Assembly (NCBI GenBank): GCA_035309005.1 | Contig: DATGFP010000143.1 | Coordinates: forward strand, 1 to 51,316 | DNA: 51,316 nucleotides | From: DATARH01 sp035309005 | GTDB taxonomy: Bacteria; Pseudomonadota; Alphaproteobacteria; ATCC43930; CGMCC-115725 | Reading direction: 5' to 3' | Position numbers and translations under genes: made by a program | Shown: piece by piece, positions 1 to 8,391 of the stretch | Layout: each line of letters begins with the position of its first letter | Position numbering within the stretch: position 1 is the first letter of the stretch | Notes under the pieces: model-generated | The model's database searches: none | Told to the model about the DNA's origin: nothing | The model's input: the letters and a program-made list of their open reading frames with translations, nothing else

Positions 1-1
1 G

Positions 2-1081
2 CGTAAGATCGTCAAGACCTTCGACAAGACCCCCGCGGTCCAGGGGATCGACCTCGACATCGCCGACCGCGAATTCATCGTGCTGGTCGGCCCGTCCGGC
101 TGCGGAAAGAGCACAACCTTGCGGATGATCGCCGGGCTCGAGGAAGCGACCTCGGGCGAAATCTATATCGGCGACCAGCTGGTCAACGATGTGCCGCCCA
201 AGGATCGCGACATCGCGATGGTGTTCCAGAACTACGCGCTCTACCCGCACATGACGGTGTTCGAGAACATGTCGTTCGGCTTGCGCCTGCGCAAATTTCC
301 CAAGGCCGAAATCAAGGAGCGGGTCGAGAACGCGGCGCGCATCCTCGACATCACCGACCTGCTCGCGCGCCAGCCGAAACAGCTGTCGGGCGGCCAGCGC
401 CAGCGCGTCGCGATGGGCCGGGCGATCGTGCGCAACCCGAAGGTGTTCCTGTTTGACGAACCCCTGTCGAACCTCGACGCCAAGCTGCGGGTCCAGATGC
501 GCACCGAGATCAAGAAGGTGCACCAGAAGGTCACGACGACGACGGTTTACGTCACCCACGACCAGATCGAGGCGATGACGCTGGCCGACCGGGTCGTTGT
601 GATGAACTTCGGCCGCATCGAGCAGATCGGCACCCCCTACGACGTCTATCACGCGCCGAAGACCCGCTTTGTCGCCGGGTTCATCGGCTCGCCGGCGATG
701 AACTTCCTGTCCTGCCGGCTCGCCGAGAACGGCAGCGGGCTCACGGTTCAGCTTTCCGATAGGCTCAGCTTCCCGGTGCCGGCGGACCGCATGGCGCGCT
801 ACCGCCCCTACGCCGGCCGCGAGTTGATCTTCGGCCTGCGCCCCGAGGACATCATCGAAAAGCGCGGCGAGTTGCCGCCCGGCCGCGCCGATTTCGAGGT
901 TCAGCTCGATGTCGTCGAGCCGATGGGCATGGAGACGATGGTGTATTTCATCATCGACGGCGTCGAGGTGTGCGGCCGCGTCAATCCGGCGTCGGCCGGC
1001 AACGCCGGCGAGATGATGCCGCTGGTCGCCGACCTCAACCACATGCACCTGATCGATCCGCGCACCGACCAGGTCATCTAG
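2..1081 (+). CDS. ABC transporter ATP-binding protein, sugar/glycerol-3-phosphate type (5' end missing)
   Basis: The reading frame is open from base 2, so the start lies before the window. The protein is a nucleotide-binding subunit that would power import of a sugar or polyol at the inner membrane. Visible in order are Walker A (GPSGCGKS), Q-loop (MVFQNYALYPHM), signature LSGGQRQRVAMGRA, Walker B (VFLFDEP), D-loop SNLD and the H-loop in VTHDQIEAMT. About 130 residues follow, with the FGLRPEDI motif typical of the TOBE/MOBE domain of the MalK/UgpC group. That group usually measures 350-370 residues, so only some ten residues are missing. The two SDR genes downstream on the same strand suggest a substrate that is oxidised after uptake. 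The exact substrate cannot be read from this subunit. Confidence 0.93.
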   Translation, partial: RKIVKTFDKTPAVQGIDLDIADREFIVLVGPSGCGKSTTLRMIAGLEEATSGEIYIGDQLVNDVPPKDRDIAMVFQNYALYPHMTVFENMSFGLRLRKFPKAEIKERVENAARILDITDLLARQPKQLSGGQRQRVAMGRAIVRNPKVFLFDEPLSNLDAKLRVQMRTEIKKVHQKVTTTTVYVTHDQIEAMTLADRVVVMNFGRIEQIGTPYDVYHAPKTRFVAGFIGSPAMNFLSCRLAENGSGLTVQLSDRLSFPVPADRMARYRPYAGRELIFGLRPEDIIEKRGELPPGRADFEVQLDVVEPMGMETMVYFIIDGVEVCGRVNPASAGNAGEMMPLVADLNHMHLIDPRTDQVI

Positions 1082-1128
1082 GGACGCCAGGCGCGCCGGC
1101 GTTTGCCGAGGACGACCGGAGGCCGCGG

Positions 1129-1911
1129 ATGGATGTAGCAGGGAAGGTCGTCGCGATCACCGGCGCGGCGCGCGGTCTCGGCCAGGAATTCGCCTGCAGT
1201 CTGGCGGCCGCGGGCGCCTCGGTGATCGCCGCCGACATCAACGATTGCACTGAGACGCTCGACCTCGTCGGCGCCGCCGGCGGCAAGGCCATCGCGACCC
1301 GGCTCGACGTGACCGACGCCGCCTCCGCGCATGCGATGATCGAGGCCGGGCTCGCGGCCTTCGGGCGGCTCGACGCGCTGATCAACAACGCCGCGCTTTA
1401 CGGCGCGCTGCACGGCGGCCGCTTCGAGGCGATCGAGGAAGCGGAGTGGGACGCCGCGATGGCGGTCAACGTCAAGGGCATCTGGAATTGCTGCAAGGCG
1501 GCGGTCCCTGCGATGCGCCAATCGATCAAGGACGGCAAGGATGGGGCGGGCGGCGCCAGCATCGTCAACATCGCTTCGCTCGCCGCGACCTACGGCATGC
1601 CCTACGGCCTGCATTACACCGCCTCGAAAGCCGCAGTCATCGGGCTCACCCGCGGGCTGGCGCGCGAAGTCGGCCGCGACCGCATCCGGGTCAATGCGCT
1701 CGCCCCCAGCGCGGTCATGACCGAGGGGACGCGAGAGTTTTTCGGCGGCAAGCTCGACCGCGCCCTGGAGGCGATCAAGGCCGGGCAGACCATCCAGCGC
1801 AACCTGATGCCGGCCGACCTGACCGGCACGGTGCTATGGCTGGTGTCCGACGCCAGCGCCTTTGTCACCGGGCAGACGATCGCCGTCGACGGCGGCACGG
1901 TAATGCTGTGA
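1129..1911 (+). CDS. SDR family NAD(P)-dependent oxidoreductase
   Basis: A 260-residue classical short-chain dehydrogenase/reductase, probably oxidising or reducing a sugar, polyol or similar alcohol in the cytoplasm. The nucleotide-binding motif TGAARGLG is near residue 12, followed by a DV motif, NNA near residue 90, the catalytic Ser in NIASLA and the YTASK catalytic pair. The C-terminus ends in the usual FVTGQTIAVDGG. The ATG at 1129 is chosen because GGAGG sits at 1118-1122 and the protein starts just before the first beta strand. The frame is open further upstream without any SDR homology. It lies 47 bases after the ABC ATPase gene and 15 bases before a second SDR gene, which suggests one operon. 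Substrate is not identifiable. Confidence 0.93.
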   Translation: MDVAGKVVAITGAARGLGQEFACSLAAAGASVIAADINDCTETLDLVGAAGGKAIATRLDVTDAASAHAMIEAGLAAFGRLDALINNAALYGALHGGRFEAIEEAEWDAAMAVNVKGIWNCCKAAVPAMRQSIKDGKDGAGGASIVNIASLAATYGMPYGLHYTASKAAVIGLTRGLAREVGRDRIRVNALAPSAVMTEGTREFFGGKLDRALEAIKAGQTIQRNLMPADLTGTVLWLVSDASAFVTGQTIAVDGGTVML

Positions 1912-1926
1912 GAAAGGGCTGAGGCG

Positions 1927-2682
<756 letters not shown>

Positions 2683-2686
2683 GCGA

Positions 2687-3496
2687 TCAGGCCTCCAGCA
2701 CCTGCAGCACCGCGCCATCCGGCGCGAAGGCGGCGGCGAGGAGCGGGCCGCCGCGACCGGCGCCGCCATCGAGCGACACCGCGAACTGGCCCTCGACGAG
2801 GCCGCGCCTGCGCCGGTCGAAGCCGCGAATGACCCGGCGGAAGCCGGCGAAGGGCGCCGCGAGTTCGAGGATGTCGCCGCTACCCCACCACAAGGCGTCG
2901 CCCTGCTCGACCAGCGGTCGCGACGCGTCTACCCCGGCATGAACAAACAGCAACCCGTCGTCGTCGGTCAGCGCCGCATGGCGCAGATTGGCAAACAGCG
3001 TCGTGTGGCCGGGCGCCGCGTTCATCGCGTTGCGCAAGCCGCTCGTCCATCGCGTCATCGTCAGCGGGCCATCTCGGCTCGCCGCGAAGCCCTGCCGCAG
3101 CTCGCCGCCATAGGCGCGCACCGTCGCCTCGACGCCCTCGCGCACCATCCAGGCCAAGACTTCGCCGGGGTTCTGGGCGAATTGCAGCTGCAACAATTTT
3201 TGCCACATCTCCTCCTGCGCGCCGCGCAGGTAGACGATGTCGCACACGAGGCCGTGCGGCCGCGCCAACAGGCGGCGGCGAAAGTCGAGCAGCTCGTCGA
3301 TCGTCGCCGCGACGGCGCTGCCGTGCCCCAGATAATTGCCGAGATAGACGATGCGGTCGTGGTCGGCGAAGCGTTCGCCGATGCGGTCATGCAGCCGGCG
3401 CAGGCGTTCCGCCTCGCCGTGCACCGAGGCCACCGCCCAGACCCGCCGGGCGCCCCGCAACCGGGCAAATTTCGTGTCTGCGACGCGGCCGTTCAC
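2687..3496 (-). CDS. PPP-fold metallophosphatase-like protein with degenerate active site
   Basis: A 269-residue protein with the layout of serine/threonine or Ap4A-type phosphatases, but most metal ligands are changed. The GDxHG motif reads ASVHG (residues 23-27, Asp to Ser). GDxVDRG reads GNYLGHG (53-59, both Asp lost). GNHE reads GAQE (92-95, Asn and His lost). The late GHT motif reads RGFD (224-227). His26, the FVHAG His186 and the final LDGG Asp are retained. The family fold is therefore visible, whereas catalysis looks doubtful and a binding or regulatory role is an inference. GTG at 3496 is chosen with GGAG just upstream; the gene follows carD by 39 bases on the same strand, so the two are probably co-transcribed. 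Confidence 0.75.
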   Translation of the reverse strand: MNGRVADTKFARLRGARRVWAVASVHGEAERLRRLHDRIGERFADHDRIVYLGNYLGHGSAVAATIDELLDFRRRLLARPHGLVCDIVYLRGAQEEMWQKLLQLQFAQNPGEVLAWMVREGVEATVRAYGGELRQGFAASRDGPLTMTRWTSGLRNAMNAAPGHTTLFANLRHAALTDDDGLLFVHAGVDASRPLVEQGDALWWGSGDILELAAPFAGFRRVIRGFDRRRRGLVEGQFAVSLDGGAGRGGPLLAAAFAPDGAVLQVLEA

Positions 3497-3535
3497 GCTC
3501 CGCGCTCCGGCGCGGTGGCGCCGCCCGGCCGGCGA

Positions 3536-4033
3536 TCAGGCCGACAGCAGCTGCTCGACGCGCTGCGTCGCGGTGCTTTCGTCAATGCGTTCGACCGCCG
3601 CATACTCGCGCACAAACCTGTCGAGCGCCGCCTGGTAGATCTGCCGCTCGCTGTAGGATTGCTCGGGCTGCCCGGTGTTGCGGAACAGGTCGCGCACCAC
3701 CTCGGCGATCGAGGCGGGATCGCCCGAGGCGATCTTCGCCTGGTATTCCTGCGCCCGCCGGCTCCACATCGTGCGCTTGGCGCGCGAGCGGCCGCGCAAT
3801 TTCGCGAGCGCGGCATCCATCTCCTTGTGGCTCGACAGCTTGCGCAGCCCGGACACCTTCGCCTTGCCCAGCGGCACGCGCAACGTCATGCGGTCCTTGT
3901 CGAAGGTCACGACGAAGACGCTCAGCGTGTAGCCGGCGATTTCCTGCGTCTCGATCGAGGTAATCTTGCCCACCCCATGCGTGGGATAGACCACGAGATC
4001 GCCTGCGGCAAACAGCATCTTCTCGGTCATCAT
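3536..4033 (-). CDS. carD: CarD family transcriptional regulator
   Basis: A 165-residue CarD/CdnL-type protein. The N-terminal Tudor-like RNA-polymerase-interaction domain (about residues 7-65) contains the diagnostic GDLVVYPTHGVGKI and later LRVPLGKAKVSGLRKL. The helical C-terminal DNA-contact domain has the conserved MWSRRAQEYQAKIASGD stretch. Known members bind the beta subunit of RNA polymerase and stabilise the open promoter complex, especially at rRNA and other housekeeping promoters. The ATG at 4033 has GAGAGAAG just upstream; a second ATG follows immediately. It stands between fdxA (220 bases upstream) and the phosphatase-like gene, all on the minus strand. Alphaproteobacterial carD next to fdxA is a familiar arrangement. 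Confidence 0.95.
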   Translation of the reverse strand: MMTEKMLFAAGDLVVYPTHGVGKITSIETQEIAGYTLSVFVVTFDKDRMTLRVPLGKAKVSGLRKLSSHKEMDAALAKLRGRSRAKRTMWSRRAQEYQAKIASGDPASIAEVVRDLFRNTGQPEQSYSERQIYQAALDRFVREYAAVERIDESTATQRVEQLLSA

Positions 4034-4154
4034 CTGCTTCTCTCACGCAACCGACCCGACCGGCGCTGGAGCGACGCCACCCGGGACCGCCAGAGAAGGC
4101 GGCCGTCCACACCTCGACGAGGAGCGCGGAGCCACGGGGGAAGGCGTCGATAGC

Positions 4155-4226
4155 GACGTAAAACCTATATCACAATATGCCGGGCCGAACCAGCAGATCA
4201 GCCATGCCCGGCCGGCAGGGGCCGGC
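4155..4226 (-). promoter_or_regulatory. fdxA-carD intergenic segment: short hairpin and AT-rich stretch
   Basis: The 220-base gap between fdxA and carD holds a perfect GCCGGC-aggg-GCCGGC hairpin at 4211-4226, just downstream of the fdxA stop. At about 4160-4182 lies the only AT-rich patch (on the minus strand ATATTGTGATATAGG). This is a plausible place for an fdxA terminator or attenuator and a separate carD promoter. No convincing -35/-10 pair at standard spacing was found, so the assignment is tentative. Confidence 0.3.
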
Positions 4227-4253
4227 GCAGCCGTGCGGTCGAGCAAGCGCCGC

Positions 4254-4589
4254 CTAACGCCCGCCCGGGTTGGGGCTGAAGAACTTTTCGTACTTGCCCT
4301 CGACCCCTTTCCACTCGTCGGCGTCTTCGGGATAGGGCTTCTTGCGGGTTATGTTCGGCCAGCTCGACGCGTATTCGCGATTGAGCTCGAGCCAGCGCTC
4401 CGCCGCCGCCTCGCTATCGGGGATGATCGCTTCGGCCGGGCATTCGGGCTCGCATACCCCGCAATCGATGCACTCGTCGGGGTGAATGACGAGCATGTTG
4501 TCGCCCTCGTAAAAGCAGTCGACCGGGCACACCTCGACGCAATCCATGTATTTGCAGCGGATGCAGGCTTCAGTGACGACGTAGGTCAT
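4254..4589 (-). CDS. fdxA: seven-iron ferredoxin FdxA ([3Fe-4S][4Fe-4S])
   Basis: A 111-residue soluble electron carrier of the Azotobacter FdI type. Cys9, Cys17 and Cys50 match the ligands of a 3Fe-4S cluster, and Cys21, Cys40, Cys43 and Cys46 those of a 4Fe-4S cluster. Cys12 and Cys25 correspond to the non-ligand cysteines known in the family. The C-terminal extension beyond residue 60 (WPNITRKKPYPEDADEWKG) is typical of alphaproteobacterial FdxA. The ATG at 4589 begins the conserved MTYVVTEACIRCKYMDC. GGAG lies about 16 bases upstream. The gene heads a minus-strand run with carD. Its physiological redox partner is not indicated by the neighbours. Confidence 0.96.
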   Translation of the reverse strand: MTYVVTEACIRCKYMDCVEVCPVDCFYEGDNMLVIHPDECIDCGVCEPECPAEAIIPDSEAAAERWLELNREYASSWPNITRKKPYPEDADEWKGVEGKYEKFFSPNPGGR

Positions 4590-4873
4590 GGTTTCGGGTT
4601 CTTCTCCTGCAGACTACCCCTGGCGTATCGGATTTATATGGGAGCCCTCGCCGCCCGCGAAACGACGCCCTAGGGTCTCGACAGCCTCGTCCAAAACGCC
4701 CGGCGCGGACCCGCTCGCCCGCGCGCATTGCCTAGCACGCGTCTTGCAGCGGGGGCAAGCCCGTGGCGGCCGGCGCCATCGATCGAGGCAGCCGGTCCGC
4801 CGGCGGAAATTTTACCCTCGGTCGCCCGTTATCAACCGCATCTCACCAGCATCCAGCTCGCCCCGGGTCCATC
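4590..4873. other. divergent intergenic region between fdxA and glycosyltransferase gene
   Basis: These 284 bases separate two divergent genes and form the largest gene-free gap of the window. On the minus strand the sequence CATATAAAT (about 4633-4641) is an AT-rich element that could be part of the fdxA promoter, but no matching -35 is obvious. No RNA gene or repeat was recognised. The glycosyltransferase frame is open back to a GTG at 4763, so part of this region could be coding if a distal start is used. Confidence 0.4.
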
Positions 4874-6037
4874 TTGCGCAAACGCGGCAAAATCGTCCTC
4901 CTCCACTTTGTCGGCCAGATGCCGCTCGCGGGCATCGCCTGGCAGGCGGTGAATTACCTCGCCGGGCTCGAACGGCTGGGCTACGAGGCGTGGTATGTCG
5001 AGGATCACGGGGCCAACCCCTACGACCCGCGGATCAGCAGCGTCGTCATGGATTGCGCCTACAATGTCGACTATCTGCGCCGCACGATGGAGCGCCACGG
5101 GCTGGCCGGCAGGTGGGCCTATTGGGACGCGATCAATGATAATTACCACGGGCTGTCGCGCGAGGCGGTGCGCGCGCTTTATGGCGAGGCCGACGCGCTG
5201 ATCAATTTGTGCGGCGCGACGCAGCTGCGCGACGAACATCTGCGCTGTCCGGTCCGCGTGATGATCGACACCGACCCGATCTACGAGCAGATCAAATACG
5301 CCACGGCCGATCCGGCCGCCCGGGCCTATGTCGACGCCCACACGGATTTCTTCACCTATGGCGCCAACCTCGGGACCCCGGCCTGCGCGATACCGCTGTG
5401 CGGGGTGCCGTGGAAGCCGACCCGCCCGCCGGTCGACCTCGAATTGTGGCCGGCCGCCGAGGTCGATCCCGACTGTTTCACGACGATCGCGACCTGGGAG
5501 AACAAGGGCAAGAACATCGCGTTCGAGGGCGCCGACTATCTCTGGTCGAAGCACGTCAACTTCCTGAGATTTCTCGACCTTCCGAAAGAGCGCCCGGATA
5601 CCTGCTTTCGCATGGCCATGCTGCCGCCCGACGAAGCGGTGCGCCGCGAGGTCGAGGGCGCCGGCTGGAGCATCGTCGATCCGCGCCCGATCTCGGCCGA
5701 CATGGCGCGCTACCAGTCGTTCATCGCCGGCTCGCGCGGCGAGTTCACGGTGGCCAAGGACATTTACGTGCGTCCGAACAGCGGCTGGTTCAGCGACCGC
5801 GCGGTGTGCTACCTCGCCGCTGGCCGGCCGGTCGTGACGATGCGCACCGGGTTTGCCGGCTATTGCCCGGTCGGGCGGGGCGTGTTCGATTATAGGACGC
5901 GTGAGGAGGCGCTGGCCGCGATCGATGCCATCGCGGTGGATTACGCCCTCCATAGCCGCGCCGCGCGCGAGGTGGCCGGCGATTGCTTCGCCACCGAGCG
6001 GGTGGTTGGCGATCTCTTGGCGGCGATCGGCCTGTAG
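4874..6037 (+). CDS. glycosyltransferase-like protein (GT-B C-terminal motif)
   Basis: About 387 residues from the TTG at 4874, which starts just before the first beta strand (KIVLLHFVGQMPLAGIAWQAVNYLAGL). The frame is open upstream to a GTG at 4763, but that part is low in hydrophobic structure and reads like non-coding sequence. The C-terminal third carries a pattern of many group 1 glycosyltransferases: RPNSGWFSDRAVCYLAAGRP, then TGFAGY, then TREEALAAI, which would bind the nucleotide-sugar donor. The N-terminal half resembles no specific family that I can name. No signal peptide or membrane segment is seen, so it should act at the cytoplasmic face. A small membrane protein gene follows 28 bases later and may be functionally linked. 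Confidence 0.75.
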   Translation: MRKRGKIVLLHFVGQMPLAGIAWQAVNYLAGLERLGYEAWYVEDHGANPYDPRISSVVMDCAYNVDYLRRTMERHGLAGRWAYWDAINDNYHGLSREAVRALYGEADALINLCGATQLRDEHLRCPVRVMIDTDPIYEQIKYATADPAARAYVDAHTDFFTYGANLGTPACAIPLCGVPWKPTRPPVDLELWPAAEVDPDCFTTIATWENKGKNIAFEGADYLWSKHVNFLRFLDLPKERPDTCFRMAMLPPDEAVRREVEGAGWSIVDPRPISADMARYQSFIAGSRGEFTVAKDIYVRPNSGWFSDRAVCYLAAGRPVVTMRTGFAGYCPVGRGVFDYRTREEALAAIDAIAVDYALHSRAAREVAGDCFATERVVGDLLAAIGL

Positions 6038-6065
6038 TCGGGTGACGCAGTAGGGGGCTGGAGGG

Positions 6066-6401
6066 GTGACGCTCTATTATGCCGGTCTCGTCGCCGCAAT
6101 CCTGTTCGGCATCGCCGGGCAGATCGCGCTGAAAGCGGGCGCGGTCGGCTCGTCCAGTCTGGCGGCGCAGTTCGTCAATCCGCTGACGCTGGTCGGCCTC
6201 GCGGTCTATGCCGTCGCGGCGCTCTGCTATGTCGTGGCGCTGAAGAAGATCCCGGTGTCGGTCGCCTTCCCGTCGGTTGCGGCGAGCTATGCGATCGTCG
6301 CGGTGATCGCGCATCTGCTGTGGAACGAGCCGTTCGGCTGGCCGCAGATCGGCGGCATCGCGCTGATCGGCGGCGGCATCGTATTGATCCACCAGTTCTG
6401 A
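6066..6401 (+). CDS. small EamA/SMR-family membrane protein
   Basis: A 111-residue, very hydrophobic protein with four predicted transmembrane helices (about residues 4-25, 36-55, 63-82 and 89-108). Size and pattern, including LYYAGLVAAILFGIAGQIALKAG at the start and a conserved WNEPF-like loop near residue 87, fit the small multidrug resistance/EamA superfamily. That superfamily includes the ArnE/ArnF-type lipid-sugar flippase subunits. The GTG at 6066 has GGAGG a few bases upstream. It follows the glycosyltransferase gene closely on the same strand. A role in flipping a lipid-linked sugar made by that enzyme is an inference; a drug or metabolite exporter is the alternative. Confidence 0.78.
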   Translation: MTLYYAGLVAAILFGIAGQIALKAGAVGSSSLAAQFVNPLTLVGLAVYAVAALCYVVALKKIPVSVAFPSVAASYAIVAVIAHLLWNEPFGWPQIGGIALIGGGIVLIHQF

Positions 6402-6427
6402 GCCCCGCCTCTGCGGCGCCCGCGAGG

Positions 6428-8311
6428 CTACGCCGCCGGCAGGCCGCGTTCGAGGAAGAGCGCGAGGCGGCGCGCGAAGGCGGCGGCGTCGGGCAACGGC
6501 TCGCCTTCGACGATGCGCGCCTGGTCCAGGAGCAGCCAGGCGAATTCGGCGAGTTGCTCGGAGGCGCCGGCTTCGCCGACAGCGGCGGCCAGCCGCTCGA
6601 TCAGCCGGTGGCGCGGGTTGAGTTCGAGGATACGCTTGGCCGCGGTGTCGAGCTGGCGATGCTGCTTCAAGAGGCGCTCCAGATGCATGTCGAGGTCGCC
6701 CTCGTCGGCGACGAGGCACACCGCGCTGTCGGTCAGGCGCTCGGAAGAGCGCACATCCTTGACCGCGTCGCCCAGCGCCAGCTTGAAGATCGCAATGAGG
6801 CTCGCGAGCTTGGCCGGAGGCGCGGGCTTGTCGGCCGCCTCCGCCTTGTCCTCGGCCGGCGCGATTCTGTCGAGGTCGACCGCGCCGCGGGTCGCCGATT
6901 TGAACGGCTTTTCCTTGTAGGTCGCGACCGACGGCAGCCAGAACTCGTCGATCGGGTCGGTCAGCAGCAGCACCTCGACGCCGCGGGCGCGGAAGCCCTC
7001 GAGCTGCGGGCTCTTCTTCAAGAGGTCGAGAGTGTCGCCGGTGATCGTATAGATCGCCTCCTGCCCCGGCCGCATCGCCGCGACGTAGTCGTCAAGCGAG
7101 ACGAGCCCGTCGCGGGTCGTCGAGCGGAAGCGGGCGAGGGCGAGCAGCACCTCGCGCTGCTCGCGGTCCTCGTAGAGGCCCTCCTTCAGGACGGCGCCGA
7201 AATTGTCCCAGAACGTCGCGTATTCCTCGGGCGCGTCCTTCGCCTTCTTTTCCAGTTCGCCGAGCACGCGGCGGGTCAGCTGCTGGCGGATGCGCGCCAC
7301 CATCGGGTTCGACTGCAGCATCTCGCGGCTGATGTTGAGCGGCAGGTCCTCGCTGTCGACGATCCCCTTGACGAAGCGCAGGTAGGGCGGCAGCAGCTCG
7401 TTCCCCTCGTCGGTGATGAAGACGCGGCGGACATAGAGCTTGAGGCGCGGCTTGCGCTCGGGGTCGAACAGGTCGAACGGCTTCTGCGACGGCACGAACA
7501 ATAGAAGCGTGTATTCGAGCACCCCCTCGGCCCGGGCGTGCAAGGTCAGCCAGGGCTCGTCGAAGGCGTGCCCGACATGGTGATAGAACTCCTTGTACTG
7601 CTCGGGCGTGATCTCGCCGCGCGGCCGGGTCCACAGCGCCGAGGCGCTGTTGATCGTTTCTTCCTTGTTGCCGTCGGCCAGCACGATCGGCAGCGCGACG
7701 TGATCGGAATAGGTCTTGACGATCTGGCGCAGCTTCAGCGGTTCGAGGTATTCCTCCTCGCCCTCGCGCAGGTGCAAGGTGATGCGCGCGCCGCGCGGCA
7801 CGTTGGCGGCCGGCTCGACCGTGAAGCTGCCCTTGCCGTCGGAAACCCAGTGCCAGCCCTCGCTGTCGCCCGCCTTGCGGCTCAGGACCTCGACCTTGTC
7901 GGCGACCATGAAGGCCGAATAGAACCCGACGCCAAACTGGCCGATCAGGCTCATGTCCTTCTTGGCGTCGCCGGTCAATTCCTGCATGAAAGCGGCGGTG
8001 CCGGAACGCGCGATCGTGCCGAGATTTTCAACGAGCTCGTCATGGTTCATGCCGATGCCGTTATCGGCGATGGTCAGCGTCCGCGACGACTTGACCGGGG
8101 TCAGCACGACCCGGTAGATGGCCTCTCCCTCGGCCAGCGCCGGCTCGGTCAGCGCCGCATAGCGCAGCCGGTCGCAAGCATCGGACGCGTTCGAGATCAA
8201 TTCGCGCAGGAAGATTTCCTTCTCGCTGTAGAGCGAGTGCGCGACGATGTCGAGAAGGCGGCTGACTTCCGCTTGGAAAGTTCTGGTTTCGGGTACTGTT
8301 TGCTGCGTCAT
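6428..8311 (-). CDS. htpG: molecular chaperone HtpG (HSP90)
   Basis: A 627-residue bacterial HSP90, the ATP-dependent cytosolic chaperone. The N-terminal GHKL ATPase domain shows the family signatures YSEKEIFLRELISNASDACDRLR, the DNGIGM motif and GQFGVGFYSAFMVAD. The middle domain contains YVRRVFITDE and SEDLPLNISREMLQ, and a C-terminal dimerisation domain follows. The ATG at 8311 gives the normal length and begins 11 residues before the conserved FQAEVSRLLDIV. The frame is open 63 bases further upstream without homology. It is a single transcription unit here, convergent with the small membrane protein gene. A search for a sigma32-type promoter gave only an ill-spaced candidate. Confidence 0.97.
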   Translation of the reverse strand: MTQQTVPETRTFQAEVSRLLDIVAHSLYSEKEIFLRELISNASDACDRLRYAALTEPALAEGEAIYRVVLTPVKSSRTLTIADNGIGMNHDELVENLGTIARSGTAAFMQELTGDAKKDMSLIGQFGVGFYSAFMVADKVEVLSRKAGDSEGWHWVSDGKGSFTVEPAANVPRGARITLHLREGEEEYLEPLKLRQIVKTYSDHVALPIVLADGNKEETINSASALWTRPRGEITPEQYKEFYHHVGHAFDEPWLTLHARAEGVLEYTLLLFVPSQKPFDLFDPERKPRLKLYVRRVFITDEGNELLPPYLRFVKGIVDSEDLPLNISREMLQSNPMVARIRQQLTRRVLGELEKKAKDAPEEYATFWDNFGAVLKEGLYEDREQREVLLALARFRSTTRDGLVSLDDYVAAMRPGQEAIYTITGDTLDLLKKSPQLEGFRARGVEVLLLTDPIDEFWLPSVATYKEKPFKSATRGAVDLDRIAPAEDKAEAADKPAPPAKLASLIAIFKLALGDAVKDVRSSERLTDSAVCLVADEGDLDMHLERLLKQHRQLDTAAKRILELNPRHRLIERLAAAVGEAGASEQLAEFAWLLLDQARIVEGEPLPDAAAFARRLALFLERGLPAA

Positions 8312-8391
8312 CGGCGAGCGGCTCGTGGTGGCGGGACCGCTGCGACATATGTGCGCCGGCCGTGTCTGCCGCAAGACGCCCCGCGCGCCGG

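Noticed and set aside
8312..8391. Sigma32-like promoter for htpG (CTTG ... CATATGT on the minus strand)
   Set aside because: The spacing is 20 bases, longer than the usual 17-18 in alphaproteobacteria, and the second element is imperfect.
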